From Gammaproteobacteria bacterium (lineage in GTDB: Bacteria; Pseudomonadota; Gammaproteobacteria; Pseudomonadales; Cellvibrionaceae), in NCBI GenBank assembly GCA_005801205.1, contig SYDJ01000130.1:1-35629 (forward strand): a stretch of 35,629 bases of DNA, given 5' to 3'. The notes beneath the pieces were generated by a model. That model was not told where the DNA came from. It saw only the letters and a program-made list of their open reading frames with translations, and did no database searches. Made by a program: the position numbers and the translations under genes. This document shows, one piece after another, positions 1 through 8,298 of this stretch (positions within the stretch are counted from its first letter, which is position 1; each line of letters begins with the position of its first letter).

Positions 1-1
1 G

Positions 2-610
2 CATCCCGATGTGTTCAATATTTTGCTACAGGTTTTAGATGATGGTCGCTTAACCGACGGCCAAGGTCGCACGGTAGATTTCCGCAATACGGTGATTGTA
101 ATGACTTCAAACTTGGGTTCAGATCGCATTCAAGAGTTGGCGGAAGATAAATCGTTTGACAGTGTGAGTTTTGATACGGATGTTAGTGAAGATATGAATA
201 ATTCACTTAACAACGAAAATCGCTACAACGCAATGAAAGATGCGGTAATGGACGTTGTGGGAAATCATTTCCGCCCTGAGTTTATCAACCGTATTGATGA
301 GGTTGTGGTGTTTCATCCACTCGGGCGCGAACAAATTCGCGGCATTGCCGATATCCAATTAGAGTTACTGCGCAAACGTTTAGCCGAGCGGGATTTAGGT
401 TTGGAGTTAGATGATGCGGTGATGAATAAGTTGGCAGCCGTTGGGTTTGATCCGGTTTATGGCGCGCGCCCCTTAAAACGCGCAATTCAGCAGTTGGTTG
501 AGAATCCCTTGGCGAATGACATCCTCTCTGGAAAGTTTATGCCGGGTGCAATTATCCACGGTACCCTCAAGGGAGATAAATTATTTTTTGAACCCAAACG
601 CTTACAATAG
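2..610 (+). CDS. clpB: ATP-dependent chaperone ClpB, C-terminal part (5' end outside the window)
   Basis: This is the last 202 residues of the ClpB disaggregase, a hexameric AAA+ ATPase that works with DnaK to resolubilise aggregated proteins in the cytoplasm. The reading frame is open from base 2, so the gene starts upstream of the window; the GTG at 11 is an internal Val codon. The visible part starts in the second AAA+ domain at [20 protein letters not shown], followed by the sensor-1 stretch ([10 protein letters not shown]), the arginine-finger region [18 protein letters not shown], and the C-terminal small domain with the sensor-2 motif [11 protein letters not shown]. These blocks match ClpB rather than ClpA or ClpC. 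It ends at TAG 608-610 and is followed by a strong hairpin. Nothing suggests a link with the downstream genes. Confidence 0.97.
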   Translation, partial: HPDVFNILLQVLDDGRLTDGQGRTVDFRNTVIVMTSNLGSDRIQELAEDKSFDSVSFDTDVSEDMNNSLNNENRYNAMKDAVMDVVGNHFRPEFINRIDEVVVFHPLGREQIRGIADIQLELLRKRLAERDLGLELDDAVMNKLAAVGFDPVYGARPLKRAIQQLVENPLANDILSGKFMPGAIIHGTLKGDKLFFEPKRLQ

Positions 611-660
611 TGCAGCGATCACATGACTGATTAAATTGGAGGTCAAAGAGGGATCAAATG

Positions 661-689
661 AAAAGGGCCGTCAATTCGACGGCCCTTTT
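661..689. terminator. Bidirectional intrinsic terminator between clpB and the DUF4124 gene
   Basis: A perfect 12-bp inverted repeat (661-672 and 678-689) with a 5-nt loop. The arms begin with AAAA and end with TTTT, so the hairpin can act on both strands. It lies between the convergent clpB (+) and DUF4124 (-) genes and probably ends both transcripts. Confidence 0.88.
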
Positions 690-755
690 CATTGTGAGAA
701 TCCTGCTTAGGATTATGCTGCTTGTGGCTATGAAATAGATATTGTCAGCAGGGAA

Positions 756-1190
756 CTAGTCGCAGCTCTCTTCAATAGCCTTAGTCGCCTCAGCAGTTTT
801 TTGTGTTTGCTCGTCGGGGGTTAAAAACCTGTATTCGCCATCATCGCCTTTAATCTTAATGCGGGCATAGGTCTTGAGTGTATCCAAGTTTTTACGTGCT
901 GAATCACAGCGCTCTGGGTCTTTTAACGCACTTTTTTCGTCGTCTGCTTTTTTCTCTACTTTTTTTCCATCTTTAGCTTTATCGTCACCGGGTGCTTGGT
1001 AGCTTACCGGCTCGCTGTGGCTGATGTCAGGTTTAACGACTTCTGTTTGGGTTCCAAGTGGTGGGCGCTGGCTGTAGTGAACCAAGCCTTTTTCATCTGT
1101 CCATTTGTAGACCTTTCCAGGTGCAGCATTCGAAAAGCTGGCGACCAACATGAAAGAAAGAGCAAGGGGCAGGGATACAATGGCTTTCAT
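756..1190 (-). CDS. Secreted DUF4124-domain protein of unknown function
   Basis: A 144-residue protein with a clear Sec signal peptide (MKAIVSLPLALSFMLVASFSNA, cleavage likely before A23). The mature protein opens with GKVYKWTDEKGLVHYSQRPP, the hallmark of DUF4124, a short domain common in periplasmic proteins of gammaproteobacteria, often annotated as a 'K-W-x-D-x-x-G-x-x-H-Y-S' motif. A charged Lys/Asp/Glu-rich linker follows at about residues 70-90. A C-terminal segment (DPERCDSARKNLDTLKTYAR) holds one of two Cys residues; the other is at the extreme end (EESCD), so a disulfide is possible. Function is unknown and neighbours give no clue: it sits alone between clpB and the TonB receptor, convergent with clpB. 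Confidence 0.85.
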   Translation of the reverse strand: MKAIVSLPLALSFMLVASFSNAAPGKVYKWTDEKGLVHYSQRPPLGTQTEVVKPDISHSEPVSYQAPGDDKAKDGKKVEKKADDEKSALKDPERCDSARKNLDTLKTYARIKIKGDDGEYRFLTPDEQTQKTAEATKAIEESCD

Positions 1191-1564
1191 AAGGTTAACT
1201 CGTAATTAGTGATGATGGATCAACTATAGCGCTAATAATCTCATCACGGAACACTCAAAGGTATAGACATCGTTTAATTGTGGATTGATTTGAATTACCA
1301 TTGAAAAACAAGCCAATATTTCCGCTGGCAAAAGTATTTTTATTGGTAAAATCATTTACAATTATTTACATTTGTTTGGAGTGGGCTAATCATTTCTTTA
1401 CGTATGGTTGGGTGAACCATACGTCAGTTATCTATAGCATGGAAAAGTTGCGAGGAGCGTCTAAACTCTTTTCGCAGCTTGCTAAAACAACAGCGAAATG
1501 TCGTTTCGGCTATCTAAAAATTACACAAAAATCACCTAATCATAATGTTAAAAAGGGGTTGGCT
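1191..1564. promoter_or_regulatory. 374-bp intergenic region carrying the TonB-receptor promoter and leader
   Basis: This gap separates the divergent DUF4124 gene (-) and TonB receptor (+). Its clearest element is the 10-bp inverted repeat at 1400-1424. A weak sigma-70-like pair, TTGGGT (1409-1414) and TATAGC (1433-1438) with an 18-bp spacer, overlaps that repeat, so a protein bound there could block transcription; this is a tentative reading. A good ribosome-binding site (AAGGGG, about 1553-1558) precedes ATG 1565. The receptor frame stays open back to 1301 without a convincing start, and that stretch is treated as non-coding leader. Confidence 0.5.
1400..1424. promoter_or_regulatory. Perfect 10-bp inverted repeat, candidate operator for the TonB-receptor gene
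   Basis: ACGTATGGTT (1400-1409), spacer GGGTG, then AACCATACGT (1415-1424). Symmetry is perfect in both arms. It lies about 140 bp upstream of the receptor start and overlaps a possible -35 element. It could be a repressor operator or an RNA hairpin in the leader; no U-tract follows, so it is not an ordinary terminator. The AACCAT/ATGGTT core recurs upstream of the GH10 and symporter genes. Confidence 0.5.
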
Positions 1565-4500
1565 ATGGGATTCCATAAAAATAATCAGGGCGACGCAGTA
1601 AAAAGCGTGAGATTTAAACGATCAATGCTTGCAATGTGTGTGATGGCGCTTAGCGCACCATCTTTCGCTCAAGATGCACCAAAAAATGATGATGCCGTTG
1701 AAGAGGTTATTATTACGGGCCAGCGTGCAAACCTTCAAAGCGCTCAAGAAATTAAACGTAATGCGTCTACATTTGTAGACTCAATCTCCTCAGAAGACAT
1801 TGGCTCATTACCTGATCGTAGTGTACTTGAAGCTATGTCGCGTATTCCTGGCGTATCTATCGAGCGTTTTGCGGCAGCGAACGATCCTGACCATTTTGGT
1901 GTGGAAGGTTCAGGTGCAGTAATTCGTGGTATGAGCGCCACTCGCTCAGAGTTTAATGGTCGCGATTCGTTCACTGCTAACTCTGGCCGTGGCTTGAGTT
2001 TCCAAGACGTGCCGCCAGAGTTAATGGCTGGCGTTGATATTTATAAAAACCAATCTGCTGACATGATTGAAGGTGGTATTGGCGGTACGGTGAGCTTGCG
2101 TACTCGCAAACCCTTTGACTCTCCTGAGCGACTTCTTGCGTTTAACGTAGATTATTCATACGGTGATTTAGCAGAGGGTTGGACGCCAACTCTATCTGGT
2201 TTGTATAGTGATCGTTGGGAAACATCGGCAGGTGAATTTGGGCTATTGGTTAACGCCTCAAACTCTAAGTTAAAAGGTGTTTCTAATGGGATCCAGGCGG
2301 ATGCCTATGTTCCATATCTTGACGATTACACAAATTTCCCTCGTCCCTTAGATACCAGTAATGGTCCTGCAGGAAACCATGCTGGGCCTAATGATATAAA
2401 AGGTGCTGAGCGATTTGCTGAAGCCGGCAAAGGTGTTTGGTTGCCAGGCGGTTCAAATGCTTCAATGAAAAATGATGATCGTGATCGCAAAGGCTTTGCT
2501 GCTGCCCTCCAATGGCAAGACACTGATCAGACTCTCCTTAGCACTACACAATTTTTACGCTCTGATGCGACCTTATCTTGGAAAGAAAACACCATAGGCT
2601 TTCAATCAGGTTACGACAGACGCCGTAGTTTGCCGCTTGAGGGTACAGAATATACCTTTGATGACAACGGCTTGTTCCAAGCGGGTACTATCACCAATGA
2701 TGGTGGGTTCGGTTCCAATGGCTGGCGCGCGCGCGATGGTGACGTTACCGATAGCGCGCGTATACCCAATCACGCATCTTGGGCAAACCCGAATTTACGT
2801 GTTTTTGGTAGCCAGTTCCAAACTGCTACACGTATGAAAGAAACGCACACCGTTATTAACGATTTCTCAACAACTCTGAAATGGACTCCCAGTGATAAAT
2901 GGGAATTTACCGCCGATTTACAATATATAAAAGCCGACACTTCCGATGATGACGGTGCAATTATGTTGGCGATGAATGCTATACAAAGTTTTGACACGCG
3001 CGGAGATTTGGCGAAGGTGACCTTCATGGAGCCTTGGCATGGGGTGCGTGATAAGAATATGCAAATCAACTGTGGCGGCAAAGAAAAAGGCGAGACGTGC
3101 CCTGGTTCTGAAGGCTTGGGACTCTTTGGTGTAGCGGGTGCAGGTACATTGGTTGGCGGCAAAACAATGCCTGGTTTCTCTGATGATCCTTTAGGTGACA
3201 GCAATTACTTCCAAGATAAAAACTCCTATAACTGGCAATCTGCAATGGATCACTACGAGCGTTCAGAAGGTGATTCTAAAGCGGCGCGGTTCGATTCCAC
3301 CTATCATTTTGATGAAGGCTTGATTACCTCCGTCAAAGCGGGTATCCGTTATGCTGATCGTGAGCAAACCGTCAGATCAACTACCTATAATTGGGGTGGT
3401 TTATTCCCGGTTTTTGCTAAAACACCAACGGGTATGGGTTGGGTGGATACACCTGGCGTGGGTAATCTTAATGGCGAGTGGGAATACGTTGATTGGAGCA
3501 ATTTCCAGCGCGGCGATTCAATGACAGTTCCAGGCGACGGTTTCTTGCATCCTAAAGCATCCTTAGTTAAGGACATGATTAACGGGCGCATGTTGGATAC
3601 TGGTGGTATTCTCAACCTCGATAATCCATGGGAGCGTATTGATCAAAGAGCGGGTGGTACGCCTGGGAATATATTCCTACCTTCTGAAATTTTTATAACG
3701 GGGGAAACCAATAAGTCGGCCTATGTTCGTTTTGATTTTGAAACGGATATAGCGGATCACAAAGCCAAAGGTAACTTTGGTCTCCGATATGTGAAGCTAG
3801 ATCGAACTGCAACAGGTTCGGTGCAATACCCAGATTTAATCACAAAAACTCCCGTTCCAGCTGGCGCTCCCTCACCTAAAGATATTGCTGCGTCCGACAT
3901 ATATGAAGCTCAGAAAAGAGCGGAGATAGAGGCGACATATGACGCAGAAAATGAGTATGTGCCGATTCCAGTCGGTGTAGAGCCTACGGCCGATCAGCTT
4001 AAAGCCGCCTCTGATAGGGAAACGGCAGTTAATAAGTTGCTCGAACCTATCATGAGCTATAGAAATACGTCTCAAAATTTCTTGAACGATACAGAGTTAG
4101 GCTTCGGTAACAATGCGGCCTCGGTAGAGAACGCTGAAAATTCATACGATGCCTATTTGCCAAGCTTTAACCTTGCTGTCAGCCTCACTGATGATTTGTT
4201 GGTGCGTTTTGCAGCGTCAAAAGCTATAGCCTTGCCTGATATGGGCGATGTGAGAAATACAACCTCATTGGATCCCTTGAATATTTTGGCAACTACGCGA
4301 ATCACGCCAAATCCACAGCCCTTTTTGCAACCAAGAAGAGCAATGGTTGGCGCGCAAGTAGAGAGCTGGACCGGAACTGCGGGTAACCCATACTTAAATC
4401 CGATGGAGTCTAAGCAGTTTGATTTGTCCTTAGAATGGTATTTTGCGAAGGCTGGTTCTGTCACCTTCACTGCGTTCAAAAAAGATCTGTCTAACTTCTT

Positions 4501-5119
4501 CATCAACGGAACCTTTGATCGTAGCTATACCAACCCTGTTAGCGGAGTCACGCAAACTGCTGAGGTTACTGGGACAATCAATAATGGTGAAGGTAATCTC
4601 AACGGGTTTGAATTTGCTTATCAGCAATTCTATGACTTCTTGCCTGCACCGTTTGATGGTTTAGGTTTGCAGGCTAACTTTAGCTACATTGATTCTAAAT
4701 CAATACCAAATGCAGGTAGCTTGGCTCTTGATAATGGTGGTGATATAGATACAGGGGCTCGTGTAGATCTGAACGGCTTGCCTTTGCAGGGGCAATCAAA
4801 AAGAACCTACAACGTCGCCGCAATGTATGAAAAGGATGAATGGTCGGTGCGTTTGGCATATAACTGGCGTTCTCGTTATTTGTTGACTACCAGAGACGTA
4901 ATCAGCCGTTTCCCATTGTGGAACGATGACTACGGAACCTTAGACGGTTCAATCTCTTATAAAATTAACGATAACTTCACAACGGGCATTCAGTTTAACA
5001 ACCTGACTAATGCTACTACTAAAACCATCATGATTCTGGATGGTAAAGGTTTGGAAGCGGGTCGTTCATGGTTCCAAAATGACCGTCGTGTTTCTGTGCA
5101 GTTGAAGGGCACGTTCTAA
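1565..5119 (+). CDS. TonB-dependent outer-membrane receptor (Xanthomonas/Caulobacter type)
   Basis: A 1184-residue outer-membrane transporter of the TIGR01782-like family, whose members mostly import oligosaccharides or other bulky ligands with TonB/ExbBD energy. The signal peptide is residues 1-35 (KRSMLAMCVMALSAPSFA, cleavage before Q36). A TonB-box-like VEEVIITGQR follows at 45-54. The plug domain has the family blocks SISSEDIGSLPDRSVLEAMSR and the following PGVSIERF. A long beta-barrel then ends in ...VSVQLKGTF with a terminal Phe, as barrel proteins require. ATG 1565 was chosen because AAGGGG precedes it and the signal peptide then begins properly; upstream frame to 1301 lacks a signal-like start. 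The gene ends before a strong terminator and is followed by five halogenase homologues, a linkage seen elsewhere for this receptor type. The ligand is unknown; neighbouring xylan genes make a xylan-derived or plant-wall ligand possible. Confidence 0.93.
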   Translation: MGFHKNNQGDAVKSVRFKRSMLAMCVMALSAPSFAQDAPKNDDAVEEVIITGQRANLQSAQEIKRNASTFVDSISSEDIGSLPDRSVLEAMSRIPGVSIERFAAANDPDHFGVEGSGAVIRGMSATRSEFNGRDSFTANSGRGLSFQDVPPELMAGVDIYKNQSADMIEGGIGGTVSLRTRKPFDSPERLLAFNVDYSYGDLAEGWTPTLSGLYSDRWETSAGEFGLLVNASNSKLKGVSNGIQADAYVPYLDDYTNFPRPLDTSNGPAGNHAGPNDIKGAERFAEAGKGVWLPGGSNASMKNDDRDRKGFAAALQWQDTDQTLLSTTQFLRSDATLSWKENTIGFQSGYDRRRSLPLEGTEYTFDDNGLFQAGTITNDGGFGSNGWRARDGDVTDSARIPNHASWANPNLRVFGSQFQTATRMKETHTVINDFSTTLKWTPSDKWEFTADLQYIKADTSDDDGAIMLAMNAIQSFDTRGDLAKVTFMEPWHGVRDKNMQINCGGKEKGETCPGSEGLGLFGVAGAGTLVGGKTMPGFSDDPLGDSNYFQDKNSYNWQSAMDHYERSEGDSKAARFDSTYHFDEGLITSVKAGIRYADREQTVRSTTYNWGGLFPVFAKTPTGMGWVDTPGVGNLNGEWEYVDWSNFQRGDSMTVPGDGFLHPKASLVKDMINGRMLDTGGILNLDNPWERIDQRAGGTPGNIFLPSEIFITGETNKSAYVRFDFETDIADHKAKGNFGLRYVKLDRTATGSVQYPDLITKTPVPAGAPSPKDIAASDIYEAQKRAEIEATYDAENEYVPIPVGVEPTADQLKAASDRETAVNKLLEPIMSYRNTSQNFLNDTELGFGNNAASVENAENSYDAYLPSFNLAVSLTDDLLVRFAASKAIALPDMGDVRNTTSLDPLNILATTRITPNPQPFLQPRRAMVGAQVESWTGTAGNPYLNPMESKQFDLSLEWYFAKAGSVTFTAFKKDLSNFFINGTFDRSYTNPVSGVTQTAEVTGTINNGEGNLNGFEFAYQQFYDFLPAPFDGLGLQANFSYIDSKSIPNAGSLALDNGGDIDTGARVDLNGLPLQGQSKRTYNVAAMYEKDEWSVRLAYNWRSRYLLTTRDVISRFPLWNDDYGTLDGSISYKINDNFTTGIQFNNLTNATTKTIMILDGKGLEAGRSWFQNDRRVSVQLKGTF

Positions 5120-5144
5120 TTTATACTCGCTCTTGTTAAAAAAA

Positions 5145-5173
5145 CGCGCTACGAAAGTAGCGCGTTTTTTTTT
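5145..5173 (+). terminator. Intrinsic terminator after the TonB receptor
   Basis: Stem CGCGCTAC (5145-5152), GAAA tetraloop, GTAGCGCG (5157-5164), then a run of nine T (5165-5173). This is a strong terminator, so the halogenase operon starting at 5253 probably has its own promoter in 5174-5252 or depends on partial read-through. Confidence 0.93.
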
Positions 5174-5252
5174 GCTGGTACTGCATTAATTCATTACAGG
5201 TTACTGTGGTTTCATATATGCTTTAATTCATAAAAACTTAGATAAGAAATCT

Positions 5253-6806
5253 ATGCTGAACGATAAAACTAAAACAATAACAATTGTAGGCGGCGGAACC
5301 GCAGGCTGGATGGCTGCTGCTGCGCTGGTACGATTTTTTCCTAAAGAGCATTATACCGTTCAATTAGTAGAGTCCGATTCAATTGGTACGGTTGGCGTAG
5401 GTGAAGCAACCGTGCCGCATTTGCGTTATTTTAATAACATGCTTGGCATTGATGAAAATGAATTTATTACGGCAACGCAAGCCACCTATAAATTAGGTAT
5501 TCAGTTCGAAAACTGGGGGCAGATTGGCGAGTCTTACATTCATCCGTTCGGCAGCCATGGCTACCCAATAAATGAAATCGCTTTTCATCACTACTGGATT
5601 AAATTACATCAGCAAAAAAAAGTTGTTCCTTTTGATCAGTTTTCAATGGCGGTGGTGGCTGCAGAATATGGAAAATTTAACTATCCATCGGATGACGCTA
5701 ATTCTCCGCTATCAACATACACCTATGCATTTCATATAAATGCTAGTGCATATGCGAGCTATTTACGGCAATATTCGGAGCCCAAAGGTTTGCTTCGAAT
5801 TGAAGGAAAAATAAACACAGTTGCTGTAAATAATCATGGCGAGATAGATCATCTTGTTTTGGAGTCAGGAAAAGCCATTTATGGTGATCTATTTATAGAT
5901 TGCTCTGGGTTTCGTGGTTTGTTAATAGAAGACGTTTTAAAAACAGGCTATGAAAATTGGAGCCATTGGTTGTTGTGTGATAGGGCGATAGCCATGCCTA
6001 GCGAGCCACAAAAAAATGCCGCGTTATTTACACGAGCTATTGCGCATGATTTCGGCTGGCAGTGGCAGATTCCATTGCAACATCGCACGGGGAATGGTTA
6101 TGTATATTCCAGCCAATTTATTTCTGATGATGTCGCTCATAAAACCTTGCTTGAAAATCTTAATACTGCTCCTATAGGCGAGCCAAATCTGCTCAGGTTT
6201 ACACCGGGACGCCGCATAAATAGCTGGAATAAAAACTGTGTGGCTATTGGTTTGGCAAGCGGATTTTTAGAGCCGTTGGAGTCTACGAGTATTTATTTAA
6301 TACAAATAGCTATTTTGAAACTGCTAGAATTTTTTCCTGAAGATTCAAATACAGCTATAAAGCGTGACGAATTTAATCGTCAAATAAAAAGTGAGTACGA
6401 AAAAATCAGAGATTTTATCGTACTGCACTACCATCTTAATAGGCGCACTGATTCTGACTTATGGAAATACTGCGCACAAATGAATTTGCCTGACGATCTT
6501 TTACGTAAGAAACAATTGTTTTATCAGTCTGGGCATGTTGAAAAGTATAGGCATGGGTTGTTTATGGAGCCCAGCTGGCTTGCGGTGTATCTTGGGCAAG
6601 CAAATCCGCCGATACATTATGATAAGCGAGTTGATATTTATGATAACGGTGCTCTGCCTGCCTATTTTAGTCGAATTGCACAAGAGGTAAAAAATATAGC
6701 GGAAAAAATGCCGGTAGCGGATAGGAATCTTTATAAAATGGTGGAGCAAAAAGCAAAAAAATATTCGACCGCGAGCATGAGTTTATATGGTGGGAATGTA
6801 AAGTGA
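5253..6806 (+). CDS. Flavin-dependent halogenase homologue 1 (catalytic residues intact)
   Basis: A 517-residue member of the PrnA/RebH 'tryptophan halogenase' family. These enzymes use FADH2 from a partner reductase, O2 and halide to make HOCl or HOBr, which travels to a Lys that halogenates an aromatic ring. Visible motifs: FAD-binding GGGTAGWM (13-20); GVGEATVP (48-55); the catalytic Lys as K80 in ATYKLGIQF; the WxWxIP motif at 269-274; and the essential Glu as E343 in EPLESTSIYL. The length matches the family. Substrate is not evident: relatives linked to TonB receptors (BrvH-type) act on free indole rather than tryptophan, so the usual annotation 'tryptophan halogenase' may mislead. First gene of a five-gene run; its stop overlaps the next start (GTGA). 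The 5253-11282 stretch looks more A+T-rich than the xylose genes. Confidence 0.9.
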   Translation: MLNDKTKTITIVGGGTAGWMAAAALVRFFPKEHYTVQLVESDSIGTVGVGEATVPHLRYFNNMLGIDENEFITATQATYKLGIQFENWGQIGESYIHPFGSHGYPINEIAFHHYWIKLHQQKKVVPFDQFSMAVVAAEYGKFNYPSDDANSPLSTYTYAFHINASAYASYLRQYSEPKGLLRIEGKINTVAVNNHGEIDHLVLESGKAIYGDLFIDCSGFRGLLIEDVLKTGYENWSHWLLCDRAIAMPSEPQKNAALFTRAIAHDFGWQWQIPLQHRTGNGYVYSSQFISDDVAHKTLLENLNTAPIGEPNLLRFTPGRRINSWNKNCVAIGLASGFLEPLESTSIYLIQIAILKLLEFFPEDSNTAIKRDEFNRQIKSEYEKIRDFIVLHYHLNRRTDSDLWKYCAQMNLPDDLLRKKQLFYQSGHVEKYRHGLFMEPSWLAVYLGQANPPIHYDKRVDIYDNGALPAYFSRIAQEVKNIAEKMPVADRNLYKMVEQKAKKYSTASMSLYGGNVK

Positions 6807-8254
6807 ATATCCCCGTTAAAAAAATACTGATTGTTGGTGGCGGGCTTATAGGTTGGTGGGCCGCCGTTTTTCTTAAAAAAAGTGTACCTAATATTCATAT
6901 CAGTATTTTGAATTCGCAAGTAGAGGATACTTATGCGGAAACACTGGAGCCTAATTTTGCCAATTATTTGCAATTGATAGGGCTAACCGAACAACATATT
7001 ATCAAATATACAGATGGCAACTTTGCTTTTGCTCAAGCGTATTTTGGCTGGCTGCGCACTGGCAATAATTACTTTCACTCGGCAGATGGGTTGAGTTTTG
7101 ATTACGATGCAGTTGAGTTTAATCAATGGATATTAAAGCTTAGAAAAAATGATCCATCAATTAAAATAGATGATTATTCAGTGTCTGCAGTTGCAGCGAG
7201 ATTGGGTAAGTCGCCGTTAAGATTGAATAAAAAACCAATAGCTGCTTTAAGTTTTGATTTGGGTTTGCTCAAGAAATTGCTTATGTCCTACGCTCTTGAT
7301 CTGGCGATTGACGTAATTAATAAAGAGTTACTAGCAGTAGAGCTTGATTCGGCGGGCGATATTGACTTTATTGTAGCGTCTGACGCTAGTATTTTAACCA
7401 GCGATTTTTATATTGATGCAAGCGGCTATACGGGCGATTTAATCGCTAAGGCTATGGGGGTTGCCTATGAATCTTGGTCGGCTTATTTGCCATTTCATAA
7501 AAAGAAAATCAGTGTGGTTCCCCAGCAAGATTCTCGATTAATTCCCTTTACTTCCCTGCAGTTAACGCAGCAAGGATGGCTTAAAAGCATCCCGCTTAAA
7601 AATAAAATAGTCTGTGAATATATTTATGATGATGCCTTGCTTGGCGCGGAGAATGGAAAAAACGCAATAGCTGATTTTTTTGTGAATGGACAAGATGTTA
7701 ATTTTTATCCGGGGCAGCGCCAAAAAATATGGCATAAAAACTGTCTTGCAATGGGTGCGGCAGCTATTACGGCTGATGGTTTCAGTCATTCTCCCTTGTA
7801 TTTGGCTGCAGTAACTTTAAAACAATTTATGGCCTACTGGCCAAGCCACCAGCAATTTGATGCTGTTGAAAATGAATTTAATCGCTTAATGCGTACAGAG
7901 TATGAATCTATTAGAGACTTGCATTGCTTGCATTATGCCGTGATTAACATGCAAGCGTTTTCCACAAATACTTTTTGGCGTGAAATTAAATTGCCTGAAT
8001 CGCTGCAATATCGATTAGATCTTTTTATGGAAACTGGTCGTGCACTACCGGATGAAAGTACCTTGCTTCATCCTTCACAATGGATACACCTAGCGTTGGG
8101 GTTGGGTTGTTGGCCAAGAAAATATGACTATATCGCTAGTCATCACAGTGATGATATTTATGTTCAGTATTCGCAAAGTATAAAAGCTAGTATTCAAGCG
8201 TCGATAGAAAACTTGCCTGATTATACTGATTACCTTAAGAGTTATATTTCCTAA
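6803..8254 (+). CDS. Halogenase-family protein 2, catalytic residues lost (probable pseudoenzyme)
   Basis: A 483-residue protein that aligns with the halogenase before it along its length. It keeps the Rossmann GGGLIGWW (12-19), the mid-protein FYIDASGYTGDL block and WHKNCLAMG, so it probably still folds around a flavin. The catalytic positions are gone: the Lys position is Ala (A75 in GNFAFAQAY), GVGE is replaced (YAETLEPNF), WxWxIP is WLKSIP (259-264), and the Glu of PLES is not conserved (GFSHSPLYL). The start is GTG at 6803, overlapping the previous stop by four bases, which suggests translational coupling. The frame is intact and the gene is full length, so this is not simple decay. It may be a non-catalytic partner, a flavin or substrate carrier, or an enzyme with other chemistry. 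Confidence 0.85.
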   Translation: MNIPVKKILIVGGGLIGWWAAVFLKKSVPNIHISILNSQVEDTYAETLEPNFANYLQLIGLTEQHIIKYTDGNFAFAQAYFGWLRTGNNYFHSADGLSFDYDAVEFNQWILKLRKNDPSIKIDDYSVSAVAARLGKSPLRLNKKPIAALSFDLGLLKKLLMSYALDLAIDVINKELLAVELDSAGDIDFIVASDASILTSDFYIDASGYTGDLIAKAMGVAYESWSAYLPFHKKKISVVPQQDSRLIPFTSLQLTQQGWLKSIPLKNKIVCEYIYDDALLGAENGKNAIADFFVNGQDVNFYPGQRQKIWHKNCLAMGAAAITADGFSHSPLYLAAVTLKQFMAYWPSHQQFDAVENEFNRLMRTEYESIRDLHCLHYAVINMQAFSTNTFWREIKLPESLQYRLDLFMETGRALPDESTLLHPSQWIHLALGLGCWPRKYDYIASHHSDDIYVQYSQSIKASIQASIENLPDYTDYLKSYIS

Positions 8255-8298
8255 TTTCTATTATCAAATACTCTATTTTTGAGCAGAACACTAAGCGC

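Noticed and set aside
1301-1564. N-terminal extension of the TonB receptor frame (TTG at 1301)
   Set aside because: It would place 88 residues before the signal peptide, starts at TTG without a good ribosome site, and covers the operator-like dyad. ATG 1565 has AAGGGG upstream.
2770-3204. Long antisense frame inside the TonB receptor
   Set aside because: It is a shadow of the coding strand: no ribosome site, no recognisable domain, and the sense strand clearly encodes the receptor barrel. The same holds for the other antisense frames in 1-35 kb.
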